Below are positions 46,201 to 56,419 of a DNA stretch of 64,000 nt, one piece after another. The first letter of the stretch is position 1. Every line of letters begins with the position of its first letter. The notes beneath the pieces are model-generated. The model searched no databases, was not told where the DNA came from, and saw nothing but the letters and a program-made list of their open reading frames with translations. A program made the position numbers and the translations under genes. Source of the DNA: Synchiropus splendidus (Eukaryota > Chordata > Actinopteri > Syngnathiformes > Callionymidae); contig NC_071338.1 in assembly GCF_027744825.2 (NCBI RefSeq), positions 25,744,001-25,808,000 of the forward strand. Reading direction: 5' to 3'.

Positions 46201-49200
46201 CCAAATGGTAAACATTATCTCTGGCTCTCATCACCATTTCAAAGGCTGGGATCAGCTTACTGCAGGCTGCGCAGTTCCCCGTCGTACCAAAGAGCCTGAA
46301 AGACAGAGGCAGAGATTAACTCACCTTCTCTTTACCTTGATGCAATAAATGAGCACACACAAACGTACTGACAGCTCAGGCCTCAGCAGACAGAAATGCT
46401 ACAGAGGGACGAAGCAGTGGAAGAAGTGTATTTCCCAACCATTTTTTACAAACACATCTTAATTCTTGGCTAATGATCGAATTCAAAACGATCACATGGC
46501 TTTAATCTGCCAGGAATTTCTCCCAAGTTCAGTCCAACAACAACAACAACAACAATCTGAGCTAAACTAGTTGACCTGTTGATTTATTTTTGCACTTAAT
46601 TTGCACCTCTCAGACTCCCTCCCAGCTGGATTACACACACAGGCGAGGTAACTACTTTAATGAGGTCAGTCATCCAAGGTTTTGCTGCTCAGTGAAACTA
46701 CATGAAAAGTTGTTTGCAGGGCTGCACAGATCGCCATTTATTTTGGCCGATTTTTCAATTTTCCCAAAAAGCAGATACTGGTTTTGCTCACCTAAATCAC
46801 ACACAAAAGTCACAGTGAACAACACTGCACAGAAAACATAGCAACTTTTCAAGCAAATAAACAATAAAAAGGCAAATGTTTGATTCTCTTTTCAATGAAC
46901 AATGAACAGACCAAACCCATAATGTAAACTTCACTTGTTAAATACTGGAATGTTGCCTTATAACCCGACAGACTGCTCCTCCTTTCATCGACTACTTGTC
47001 CTGGGAATAAATAGCTGTGGCCAGTGCGCACTATTAGTTGCGAAAATCGGGTGCTTCTCCAAAACAGTAAACTCCATTAGCATTTGTTTGGCCTGCGGTT
47101 AGCATTCGTCCATTAGCCTCTTGGTAGTACATGATTTCAGCTTGGCGATTTGAGGCCATGTGTCCTGTTTTAAGGCTGTGTCTGAGTCTGTGGGTGACAC
47201 GTTGCAAAGTGCAAGTTGGTGGTCATTTTTCTTGACAGAGAAGTATTGCCAAAACGGCTGCCATCTTGGCTAGCGGCTTTGTTTTGCCATTTTTTCATTG
47301 TGATGTACAATTTTAAAGAGTAATAACTTTTCACATAATGTATGAAGATAAATGGTATCCTAAAAAAAACAAAATATAATAAATATAAATAAATAAATCG
47401 GCGTTAGATTTGCCATTTGATCGGCCAATCGTGATGAAGGCCCATATCGGCACAGATGAATCGGCCGGTCATCATCAATGCAGCGCATGTTGGTCATATC
47501 AGACTTGCAGGTGTGGCACGTATTGTCTGTTGGCATTGAGCACCAACTCATCAACGTGTAATTTTTGGAATTCAAAGACTTAAAATGAACATAAGTTCAT
47601 TATGTGCGCCGCCATGTTCTGCATGTGTCTGTGTTCCTAACAGCCTTTAAGTGACTCCACCGAGGCAGTGTTGCTTCTCTCTCAGGTTTCTGACAGTGGA
47701 GATTAATGCAAAAGAAAAAAGGTCAGCCTCAGAGCAAAGAGTCACTGGGGTAGATCTCCAAACACTTCTCCAAGTCTCATTTACATTTTCATTTTTCCGA
47801 CTGCCTGACTCCATGTTTAATTTGGAGATTCTGAATCAGAGATAGGTTTAAAATATTTTGCAGAAGGAGAACTTTTCATATCTCTGAAAGATTGGATAAG
47901 GAGCCGGGAGATTGTCACGTATAACTTTCTTCCTCCAACTTTTTTTTTTTTTTTCCGTTCGGACAAACGAGTCAGTGGATGTTCTGCACTGTAGCTTCTT
48001 GTCTTGTTCAAGCGGTTGAAACTGCTGCTTTAATTAGAACCACTGCGTGAGTGAGTGACAGAAAGCGATGGAAGAATTATGAGCAATTAGACCCAGAAAT
48101 TCAGCGACTGGTAAATATATGTGTAAATAAAAGTGCTGAAATGTTCTGCAGAGAACTCCTTGAGATTTTTCAACAAACATCTTTCCTCCGCATCTCACTT
48201 GATTCCATTATCTCTCCAGTAATTCAGTCAGTCGCAGAGTGCTTTGGTGTCAAGTTTGTTGTTGCAGTTTTACTTCCAACAATGTCAATTCAAGCTTTAA
48301 ATGAATGATTCCATCAAAGATCTGAAGGGACTCTTGAGTCATGGGCAGACGGCACCGAGCAATTTAACAGCTCCACTGGACCTAAAACACTGCAGTGTTG
48401 TTTTTACAGAGGGAGGTGGTCATGTTTAGGGACAGTTATCAGAATCGTCCAGGGTCAGTATCGGTTTCGATCAAGGCACAAATGACAGGATCCACGTGTG
48501 AGTGAAGCGTGTCCCGATACTTGTGTCCCAATGATCCCTTCAAACTGAGGGGGGCTCTGAAGCTGAAGCTGAAATGGGAAGATGAAGTGCGGGTAGATCC
48601 CCAGGATACCAAAGTGTGAAGTGAACAGCATTTTAGTAACAAGGACTACGCTTCCTTTGTTTACTTTCTCTGCATATTACACGTTACAATACAACATCAA
48701 GTATGTTGTATTGTTGTTATTTCTTCTTAAACAACAGTTGGTTAGCATTCAGGCTTAAGTAAACGTTGACATGCCTCTGTACGGAGCTCTGTGCTGGAGC
48801 CTCCATATACTGTAGACAAAACACACCACGGCAGCCAATGATGCCGACGTTGTCTTAACACGTGATGTAAGTAAAGTCATAAAGTGCTGTCCCAAATCTA
48901 GTCACATGAAAGGAATGAACCAAACAAAAGTGTAGGTTTGTTTTAAATCAGGGAGGATGAAGGTAATTGGCAACACCAACCCAAAGATGTGTCACCATGT
49001 TTATGATTTTCGGTTGCCACCTGAAACCTGTGAATCTCGGAAACGCCAAGGGAAATGGAGTTCCGCTGCCAGAAGAGCGTGCCTGACTATAGCCACGTAT
49101 TGGAACTCAGAACAAACTGACTTCTAACTATCAGAGCTGGACAGAAATACGGGTTCTATGAAGCTAAAGCTACACACCATTCTCATCCCACTGGGGAGAC

Positions 49201-52200
49201 GACATAAAAGATGTGACTGACAAAAGAGCAACTAATTGATTTCCCCATCAAATACATATGTTTTTCAGCCATCTATTCATTTGTTGCATCTTCATTTCAT
49301 CATGTGGCCTTGCTAATGGTTAGATATCTCCATTAGTGTATGAAGTCTGTGAGTTTGAAGTATATTTTGCATTCAGGTGACACATTTTGCTGTTCAAACT
49401 AGGATGTCAAATACTTTCTTTTGAGTTTTAGTAGTTATTTCAGATCTGTATCATTTGTTTATTATAAATGTTCCACTCTAAACAGACATTTTGATGATTA
49501 ATCTTAGAACGTTTGCAGTCAAGTCTCATTCCTAATTCACTGTGTGTGCAGGACTGAGCTGCTAACTTTATTTATAAAGCAGCCATCTTGAGGCATGAGT
49601 CACAGGGAGCTTTATAGTGACATTAAAATAGGAAAGAAAGTTCTAAGATGTGATAAAACATGACCAAATTTGATAAAAGATCTTCATGAAAAACGTTGGT
49701 CCATCTATAATTTCTGCAGATTCATCTGTGTAGTGAGGGATCTTCATACTAAATATGTCACGTCAACCTTTTTTTGAATTGACTGAAATGAAAAATGACT
49801 AATATCGCTGGTTCACTTGCAGCTGGTCACCTGACCATGCCTATGTATTAACAAAAATATATTGGACAGCCAATAATCCAGATTAACCAACAGAACACCA
49901 CCACAGTAAAATCAATTCTGTCTTAACCTGTTTCCAATCAACCCATATTATTTCATTTTAGAGTTTTCCATGCATAAATAAACACATTTTTGACCGGTAA
50001 CTGATAAACTCTGGCACTCTGCGACTAGTAAGGGTAATTCCAGCGTGTTAAAAAGAATGCTTTCTCCATAACTGTGACCTGTTTGGACGTCCTTCTCAGC
50101 AGAACCAGACTCTTTCACATCCAAACAATAATCAACCCGACATTTATGTAAATACGCAACATTAAAAACGCGTCCCGTGTTGATTTTCCTCCTCGGCGCC
50201 CCCTACCTCCCCCACACTGGCGTGTGACGGCAAGGCTTTTTAAAATATTACATTTCACCTTGATGTGTGTCTTATTCAAGGTGTGCTCACAGTTGCGTGT
50301 GTGAGTGCGTTCAGCAACTTTGCAATGCCACTCAAGTGCAATCACAGATGGGGCTTCTATAATAATTAATGTGAGCATGGCTCGGTTCCAAACCCGCAGA
50401 AATAACCAAAGTGTGTTTGATCCACCCGCTGCTCTTTAATGAAGTGCGAAAAGCTAATTCAGCCCTGAGATTTAACTCCATTACTGCAGGTGAGGGACTG
50501 TTCACATCTTACTACAGAGACCAGGGATGAAATGGGAAAAGAAAAAGGGCCTCCAAATACTTGGAAACTCTCATCTCTAGACTGCCTCTTCTCTTGAAGG
50601 GTTTTTTTTTTTAATTTGATACATAGCAGTATTCAAAGCTTTTCCACTGCTACCAGACAACATTTTAGCTCCTATTTTACAATTAAGATTTTTTTTATTT
50701 CGTAGACCACAGACTGTTTTTCATCCACTAAATGACCTCACTGTCTTACTGGACTAATGGGTGAAAAAGCTCTTTCCCATCTCCATCGCTGTGCCAGTTA
50801 AGAGCTTATGGCTTGGGGGTTGGGGGTTCATGTCCTTTCCCTAGATGTATTTTACCAATCTGAGCTTCATCGTTTTGCCTTTTCTTAGTCATTTCCCCAT
50901 TTATTATTACCTCATGTGCACCATCCGCCCCTTCTAGAGGCGACTTTAGGTCTTGGTGGACTTCTCGGTGCATCTTAAAAGCATTAACTGTGGGTGGGAA
51001 CTGATGGATGGTAATGGTCTATCTCGACGCAGCATCCCTTAGCGCCTCTGAAGTGAGCTGCAGGCGTCTTGTGGGTCAGCACTGGGATGCAAGGGAAATG
51101 TCATTGAGATCCTGGAGTTAAGAAATAAAAAAATATACGTGTTGATCAAGGTTCTCTTTTACTTTGAGTCCATGGTTTGATCTGGATTCATGTCTGAGTA
51201 ATGAACTAATCACAAGCCAGAGGCAGAAGACATCAGTGGACGGGTGAAGAGGAAGAGAGAGACGAGCCGCAAAATGAGGGGAGGGGTTCTGAATGCAGGA
51301 GAGGGTCTTTAAAAAGGGGGGCTCATGGGCACAGGGATCTCTAAGTCGGCCCCCGGGGGATTCCCTCTTGGATAAATGCTAGGATCTCATTGGGAATGTG
51401 ACTTAACACCCAGAAATGTTCATGTTTAATTCAGCTGGCAGATGGCTGGGCCGTCTGAGGGGGTCTGAGTCAAAGACACCAGTAAAGCAACAAGCCTGCC
51501 TGAAGGTTCCTCACTGCCTCTGACACAAGATATTCCCCGTTCATGTAAACACAACCAAAACCCACTCGACAATAACAAAGCTTTAAAGTGACAAGCTTTA
51601 AAGTTCTGAGGGAATAGAACCAAAGTCTAGGTGAACATCGACAATGTTCCTCACTTGAGTTCACATGGATTGATACGGTAACTAACTAACTGGTAACTAA
51701 GGACAAACAGGCGCCAGCTATACACTTCCCCCTTCACTGTAGTAGTGCAATTCATCATTTTATTTATTTACCCAACACCACATTAAAGTCAAAATCCAAA
51801 AGTATATATTTAAGTATAAAAAATATATAATAAATAAGGTTACTTACAAACACCTTGCATGCAAACCTAATTAGCTCAATCCATTAAAATGATAAACAAA
51901 ATAGTCCATCCAACAAAAACATATGTATTTAAAATGCATGCAATGTGAAATGTGAATTATATATTTTAATTTAATGTAATGCTGCCATAACAGCAGCAAC
52001 TATACTGCCCCATTACCTGTGATGGATGGACAATGTAAATTGAATTTTGAAATCATTAAAAAAAAATAAAACTCAATCTGGAGTGCTATAACTAATTATT
52101 ATTTTTTGTTTTGTTTTGTTTGTTAATGGTAATTTTGAGTAGAGAACCAGAGGGTTGAGAATATCCAGGTGACACAGTACGCAGATTTAGATCCTAAAAG

Positions 52201-52922
52201 TGACTTGGAAATGTGCTAATTCATTAGAAAACAATATATTCCCCAGTCTATCTAAGGTCTGGAGCGGAGTATTGGCTAGCTAGCTTCTACGTGACTTGGC
52301 TTTTCAGTTCTTGACCCGCCCATGTCACTCATGCATGCTTTGGATCTTTCTTGCCTCAGGTAGTCCCTGCGACAGAGGATGAGGTTGGCTTTCGTGTAGA
52401 GGGTGGAGCCCACTTCCCCTAGGCGGCAGTCGCAGCAGGCACATTTGAGACAGTCCTCATGCCAGTATTTGTCCAGCGCCTTGAGCAGGTAGCGGTCTTT
52501 AATCTTTCGGTTGCAGCCAGCACACCCCTTCTGCTTCCCTTTAGGTTGGACAGAGAGCATCGGCACACCTGTAGAGATAAGGAGACAAACAGCCATGCAT
52601 GATTTACGGAGCAGGAACACGGGTGACTTTTCTCTTTTTTGATAAGCCTGTCCCTTCTCCGGGCGCGCGACTCTGGCCGCAAACATCCCGGGCTGCTTCA
52701 TATGCATTAAAGAAAACATTGTTCCATGTAGATAGGCACGGGTCACATTGGACCGTACAGCTTTGACGGTGGAGCATCCAGCAGCGGCGCTGATACATGA
52801 CCACCTGCAGCAGGTGACACAGTTAAGACTCCGCCGCAACACACACTGCTCCTTCTGCTTACTGTGGTATTTACAGCCGGCCCTCTAGTATGTTACTTAC
52901 CTTCCATTTCATCAGAGCCCAT
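43113..52922 (-). CDS. lmo1: LIM-only protein LMO1 (two LIM domains), spliced
   Basis: LMO1 is a nuclear adaptor without DNA-binding activity; its LIM domains bridge LDB1 and bHLH/GATA-type factors in neural and, when misexpressed, T-cell transcription. Exons join 52922-52901 (candidate first exon), 52568-52355, 46295-46170 and 43218-43113, for 155 codons; the human protein is 156. LIM1 ligands are C23, C26, H44, C47, C50, C53, C73 and D76 ([33 protein letters not shown]). LIM2 ligands are C87, C90, H109, C112, C115, C118, C137 and D140. The [24 protein letters not shown] and [17 protein letters not shown] wording identifies LMO1 rather than LMO3. All zinc ligands are present. Introns are 332, 6059 and 2951 bases, and intron 2 uses a GC donor. 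The first exon is the uncertain part: MGSDEMEG replaces the MVLDKEDG I recall for human. Confidence 0.88.
43219..46169 (-). other. lmo1: lmo1 intron 3
   Basis: A GT-AG intron (donor AG|GTAAGAA at 46169, acceptor CACCAG at 43219). It holds a dispersed repeat copy at 45590-45790, a poly-A run at 45153, and no other recognisable feature. Confidence 0.85.
45590..45790 (+). repeat. Dispersed repeat, copy A2
   Basis: GCCATCTAGTGGCCTCTGAA and the following CATCAACACTGCTCTG resemble 8296-8352. The left part TTCACTAGATGGTGCACG is an inverted echo of ATCTAGTG, suggesting short inverted ends. It lies in lmo1 intron 3. Confidence 0.5.
46170..46295 (-). CDS. lmo1: lmo1 LIM2 exon
   Basis: The acceptor is GTCTTTCAG. 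It reads [20 protein letters not shown] then [20 protein letters not shown] and QR, with an AG|GTAAGAATC donor in phase 2. It encodes most of LIM2 and is hidden from ATG-based searches; a 117-codon plus-strand frame over it (45995-46348) is a shadow. Confidence 0.95.
48500..48760 (+). repeat. Dispersed repeat, copy B2
   Basis: GATCCCTTCAAACTGAGG, CAGGATACCAAAG, ATTTTAGTAAC, TTGTTTACTTTCTCTG and TTATTTCTTC follow in the same order as in 14280-14570. The copies are diverged with small indels. It lies in lmo1 intron 2 in sense opposite to the gene. Confidence 0.6.
48987..49127 (+). pseudogene. Short THAP-like open frame, possible transposase relic
   Basis: The 46-codon frame reads [20 protein letters not shown] then [19 protein letters not shown]. 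The spacing of an aromatic-FRLPP block, a charged stretch and KW...AARR resembles the middle of a THAP zinc-binding domain (FP, then W). The flanking Cys pair and the HF end are not seen. It may be a remnant of a P-element-like transposase or chance. Confidence 0.2.
52355..52568 (-). CDS. lmo1: lmo1 LIM1 exon
   Basis: The acceptor TCTCTACAG at 52569 opens (G)[20 protein letters not shown] and the exon runs through [20 protein letters not shown] to [11 protein letters not shown]. All eight LIM1 ligands are inside. The exon must end after CTGAG in phase 2 to join LFGTTG, which makes the donor GC (GCAAGA). The 188-codon frame at 52276-52842 reads through both splice sites; its first 91 and last 26 residues are intronic. 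Confidence 0.96.
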
Positions 52923-52958
52923 TTCACTCAACTGTCCACAGCTGTAAAAGCTCCTCAT
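52901..52958 (-). CDS. lmo1: Candidate lmo1 first coding exon
   Basis: An open frame [20 protein letters not shown] ends at a strong G|GTAAGT donor whose phase fits exon 2 exactly (EG|VPML). The inner ATG at 52922-52920 (GAAATGG) has the better initiation context and gives a 155-residue protein, the family length; the outer ATG (52958) would give 167. A TTTTTAAAAGG box on the minus strand about 30-60 bases upstream (near 52990-53000) could act as a TATA variant. Human LMO1 is reported to have two promoters with different first exons, so this may be one of several. Confidence 0.55.
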
Positions 52959-55595
52959 GGGCTTTGTTTGGTATAGATTAACATTAACCTTTTAAAAAGC
53001 CTCTGACCACAAAAACGTTGCTACCAGACCCCAGTGAGAGATGTTATGGCCTAAGTGCCTTTTAGCATTCACTCGCTCCCTGTTTTATACATACACACAT
53101 TTGGACACACTCAGCTACGCACACAAGTGCACACAACAGCCACAAACACACCCACACGGCACACTCAAAGCATTACAGCCTTACCTCCTTTTACACTTAT
53201 CTGTACTCATGTGTCTGCAATGAGCAGGCCTAAGTTACCAAACTCGCAAATTGCCCTGCTGTCACGCAGGTCCCCTTTAAGTGCGGCTTTTAGCCTCCTA
53301 AAGGACAAATAAAGTCCATTTAATAACTGCACTAAACACTAATAGTCTATGTGCGGTTGACATTTGTGTTTGTACTAAGAGCCCCCCTCAGGCCACTGCT
53401 GGAACAGAGGCAGGGGTGAGCGGCTCCCCTCTGTAGCACTAACAGGTCTGCCACAGCTGAAAGCACAAGACAACAGCTCTTAAGACACTCTCACACACTG
53501 AGATATTGATCCGTCTAAAAGAACACACAGTGGACGCCACTTGCGCCTCTCTGTCAAAACACATTTCTCTATCTCGCTGTGAAAAAAAAAAAAAAAAATT
53601 AAATGAATTGGCCACTCCACATCACAGGGGGTAGGCCAGCATTTTGTACGTGTCACTATCAATAAAGATCCATTTTAAAAAGACGTTCCACTGGATTTTA
53701 GATTAAATGCCGCCGTCTCGGGGGAATATTTTTGGCCTTTGGAAGTGGAGCCCACTGATCAAGTGTTTATTCTATACTGTATATAGTAGCATGCTCACGC
53801 TATAGCTGAACGTATCTTTAAGTGCGGGTGCGCCTGACCAACTTGTTTCAGTTTTCCAAAGAAAAAAAAGTTAAGACAAAAGAAGTTTCCTCCACATTTC
53901 ATGTTATGTAACTGCATGACTCTGTCAACAACTGCTTGGTAGCTTATTGTTAAATATCCTCATCTTTCCTCAAACATTTAAAGCATTTTTGAAACAGAAC
54001 AAGTTGGATAGCGACTTAACTTTGTTCGCACAAACACGACACCATGAATCAACACAAACACTCCATAAATGACTCACTTAAACACGAAAACTTTGCTTTC
54101 TCCCTGGGAGTTACAGACGTATGAAAAGCCTCAGGTGATTTTTGAAAAATGAAAATAACACATCTTTGTCTCGGTGTAGGTGTTTCAGTCAAGGCCTTGA
54201 CAGAGTTATTGGAAAGTAAATTCAGATTTAGTCAGCAGATAACAAAGTTAACTTGACGTTAAGATATAAACAATGAACAATAAGGAAATATTCATCAAAC
54301 AAAGCAATGGAACTGAGAATATAAATGCTCAGTAGTTAATAACAAGGTAAGAATTGTTTTGCTTGGATGTGTTTACAGAGAACAAAACATAAAAGCTGAT
54401 AGATAATGACCATCAAAAACAAGTGGTTTCATCTACAAAACAGCAAATATTTCCAAGTTTAATGCATATTTTCTGTTTGGATGACTTACCATCTTCAAGG
54501 GCAGATGTGAAGGTGATTCACGCGTTGAAACCGGGGTCATTACATACACAGTATATTTCGCATTCCATCTCGCCTCCACTGCACACATGCATGAACTCGC
54601 AAAGTACCTTATTGGATCTATATTTTCCCTGCAATTTCTGTCCATTCCACTCATCAATAATTCCATAAATGTACTATAATTAGCATTTCTCCGCTCAAAA
54701 AAAAAGCAGTGGGAGAAAAAGCACGGCTTGTTAGTCAAATTTATGGCTTTGGTTTATATGTCAGTAAGTGCTCTCGCAGCCTCGACCTGTCTTACTTCTT
54801 TATCAGAAGAAGAAAGAAAAGGCTAATTGGTCCAGTTCTGGTGATGGGAGCCATCAATTAGCGGCCGACCTGCCCTGCAGCTCCTTCACCTCTCTGCCTC
54901 CCAAAACAAACCCAGTCAAGACCCAGATCAGAAAACCGGCTATAAATACCAATAGTCCTGTTAATGAAACAAGAAAGCCTTCAGATTCCCGCCACAGAGG
55001 CGAAGGGCGCCCGCTCTACCTGCGTTCCACGGCTTGTTAGGGGACTTCTCTGCAGGTACGCCAACAGAGCTCAGCTGACAACCTCAACGGCACGACACAG
55101 CGCTCATAATGAGGACTCTGTGTATGTGCCGCAGCGCCCGTGCAGAGACAAATGAAAGCTTTCCTATCATTCCCAGAAGGTTCACAAAAATCTCTAATTT
55201 GCCTTTTATGACATCAAATTAGTTATTCCAGGAAAATTCTTTGCTTTAACCAAGAGAACTAATTATAGGAAAAGGTCGTACTTCCTGTAGCAGAGAAGGG
55301 CTCCTAATTGGTTGAAAGCCCCATGTTCTCCTTTACCGTTCCACTGACATGTTCTACATCAGGTTTGAAAAGGCCAGCGCTTAACCCACCACGGTAGCTT
55401 CTTCGAGATGCTCGCTACCGTTGAGCTAGAACACAGTCTTGTAGCTTTGGTCGCAAAAACGGCTCAGGATATTTGCTGAAATTACAAAATGAATAAGAAT
55501 TATTAACTACCACTCATTTAAGCTGTGGTGGTAGCCACCATGCGTTCAGAAAAATGCTCTTTATTTTCTCACGTGATCAATTGTATTAAGTTGTG
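52959..55595. other. Region upstream of lmo1; no coding gene seen
   Basis: Possible distal lmo1 regulatory and first-exon territory. At 54490 (minus strand) the sequence GAAGATG|GTAAGT is a strong donor with phase matching lmo1 exon 2, but it has an in-frame TGA 27 bases upstream and no ATG between. It holds an A-run at 53582-53599, and 55150-55300 is AT-rich, repeat-free and rich in TAATT motifs, suggestive of conserved non-coding sequence. Confidence 0.4.
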
Positions 55596-55743
55596 CAGGC
55601 TTTTAGCTAGGAGGGCGTCTGGGCGTCTACAAAACATAAAAAAAATGGACGCCCAATTCTAACTACACTAAGGCCAAACTACAGTCGAGAATCTGGCATC
55701 CATTTTTTAATGTTTTCCAGACGCCCTCCTAGCTAAAAGCCTG
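55596..55743. mobile_element. 148-bp miniature element with perfect 27-bp inverted ends
   Basis: CAGGCTTTTAGCTAGGAGGG plus CGTCTGG at 55596-55622 is the exact reverse complement of 55717-55743. Further imperfect pairing continues inward (ACAAAACATAAAAAAAATGG against CCATTTTTTAATGTTTT). No clear target-site duplication is seen. There is no coding capacity; the superfamily is undecided. Confidence 0.8.
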
Positions 55744-56161
55744 AAACATTGTAACATGTAATGCATCATGGAGATGGACACATATTGCAATACTGTAAGT
55801 TCAGCAATGAACTATGTATACTACGATGTATACTATGTATGCTACGATATACTATATACAAGAACCATCATTTTAAGGGTGAAAATTAGCTCAGTCACAG
55901 TCCAGTACATTGCATTTCTATTAGGTTTTCAAACAGGAAGTTTCTAGCCCAGAGTAGCTTCAGAAGACAAACTGATGTGTTGTGTGTTGAAAGGGGGGGA
56001 AATAACAATATAAACTAATATTTTAAAACCTAGAAAATCAGTTTTTCAAGGATCAAGAAACCAGAACATGCCAATAACATACGAATGAGCGGATTTAATT
56101 CCTTTATATTTCCAAACTGCTTACTATACAACTATATTTCACCAACAGATGATTCCATCTA

Positions 56162-56419
56162 TCAGAGTGATAAGAGTCGAGCAGAAGAGCGACGAAAATG
56201 AGAACATTCAAAATGGTCTTGCCACAAAATTGCTGTCACCGCATTATCTATTTCTCCTTCAAATAAGCTACGATGCGTGTTTACATTGAACATCCTGATC
56301 AGCATCACTGTAAAGCCGTGACTCAGAATGGAGCAACCTTCGTGGGAGCTGACGTCTCTGAGGAAGTGGCTCCCAGTGAAGCGCTTCGGCGGCGGCCCGG
56401 TGAACGCGCCGTAAATGCA
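56162..56419 (-). other. Exon-like open frame, unidentified
   Basis: The pyrimidine-rich CACTCCTTTTTGTTTAG acceptor (AG at 56421-56420) is followed by 85 open codons ending at TGA (56164-56162). It begins CIYGAFTGPPPKRFTGSHFL and the first 40 codons are GC-rich relative to the surroundings. I recognise no family and see no partner exons, so it is unproven. Confidence 0.2.

Larger units (their letters stand above)
46296..52354 (-). other. lmo1: lmo1 intron 2 (GC-AG)
   Basis: The 6.06-kb intron has donor CTGAG|GCAAGA at 52354 and acceptor TTTCAG at 46296. It contains a CAA repeat (46538-46556), a possible hAT-like 'atcggccg' relic at 46730-47500, dispersed repeat copy B2 (48500-48760), and a THAP-like short frame at 48987-49127. 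The rest is AT-rich non-coding sequence with no other gene seen. Confidence 0.85.

Noticed and set aside
45995..46348. 117-codon plus-strand frame
   Set aside because: It lies over the lmo1 LIM2 exon on the opposite strand and has no family resemblance of its own.
48051..48308. 85-codon plus-strand frame beginning [10 protein letters not shown] in lmo1 intron 2
   Set aside because: It looks somewhat protein-like but has no recognised domain, splice context or neighbouring exons; AT-rich chance frame is the simpler reading.
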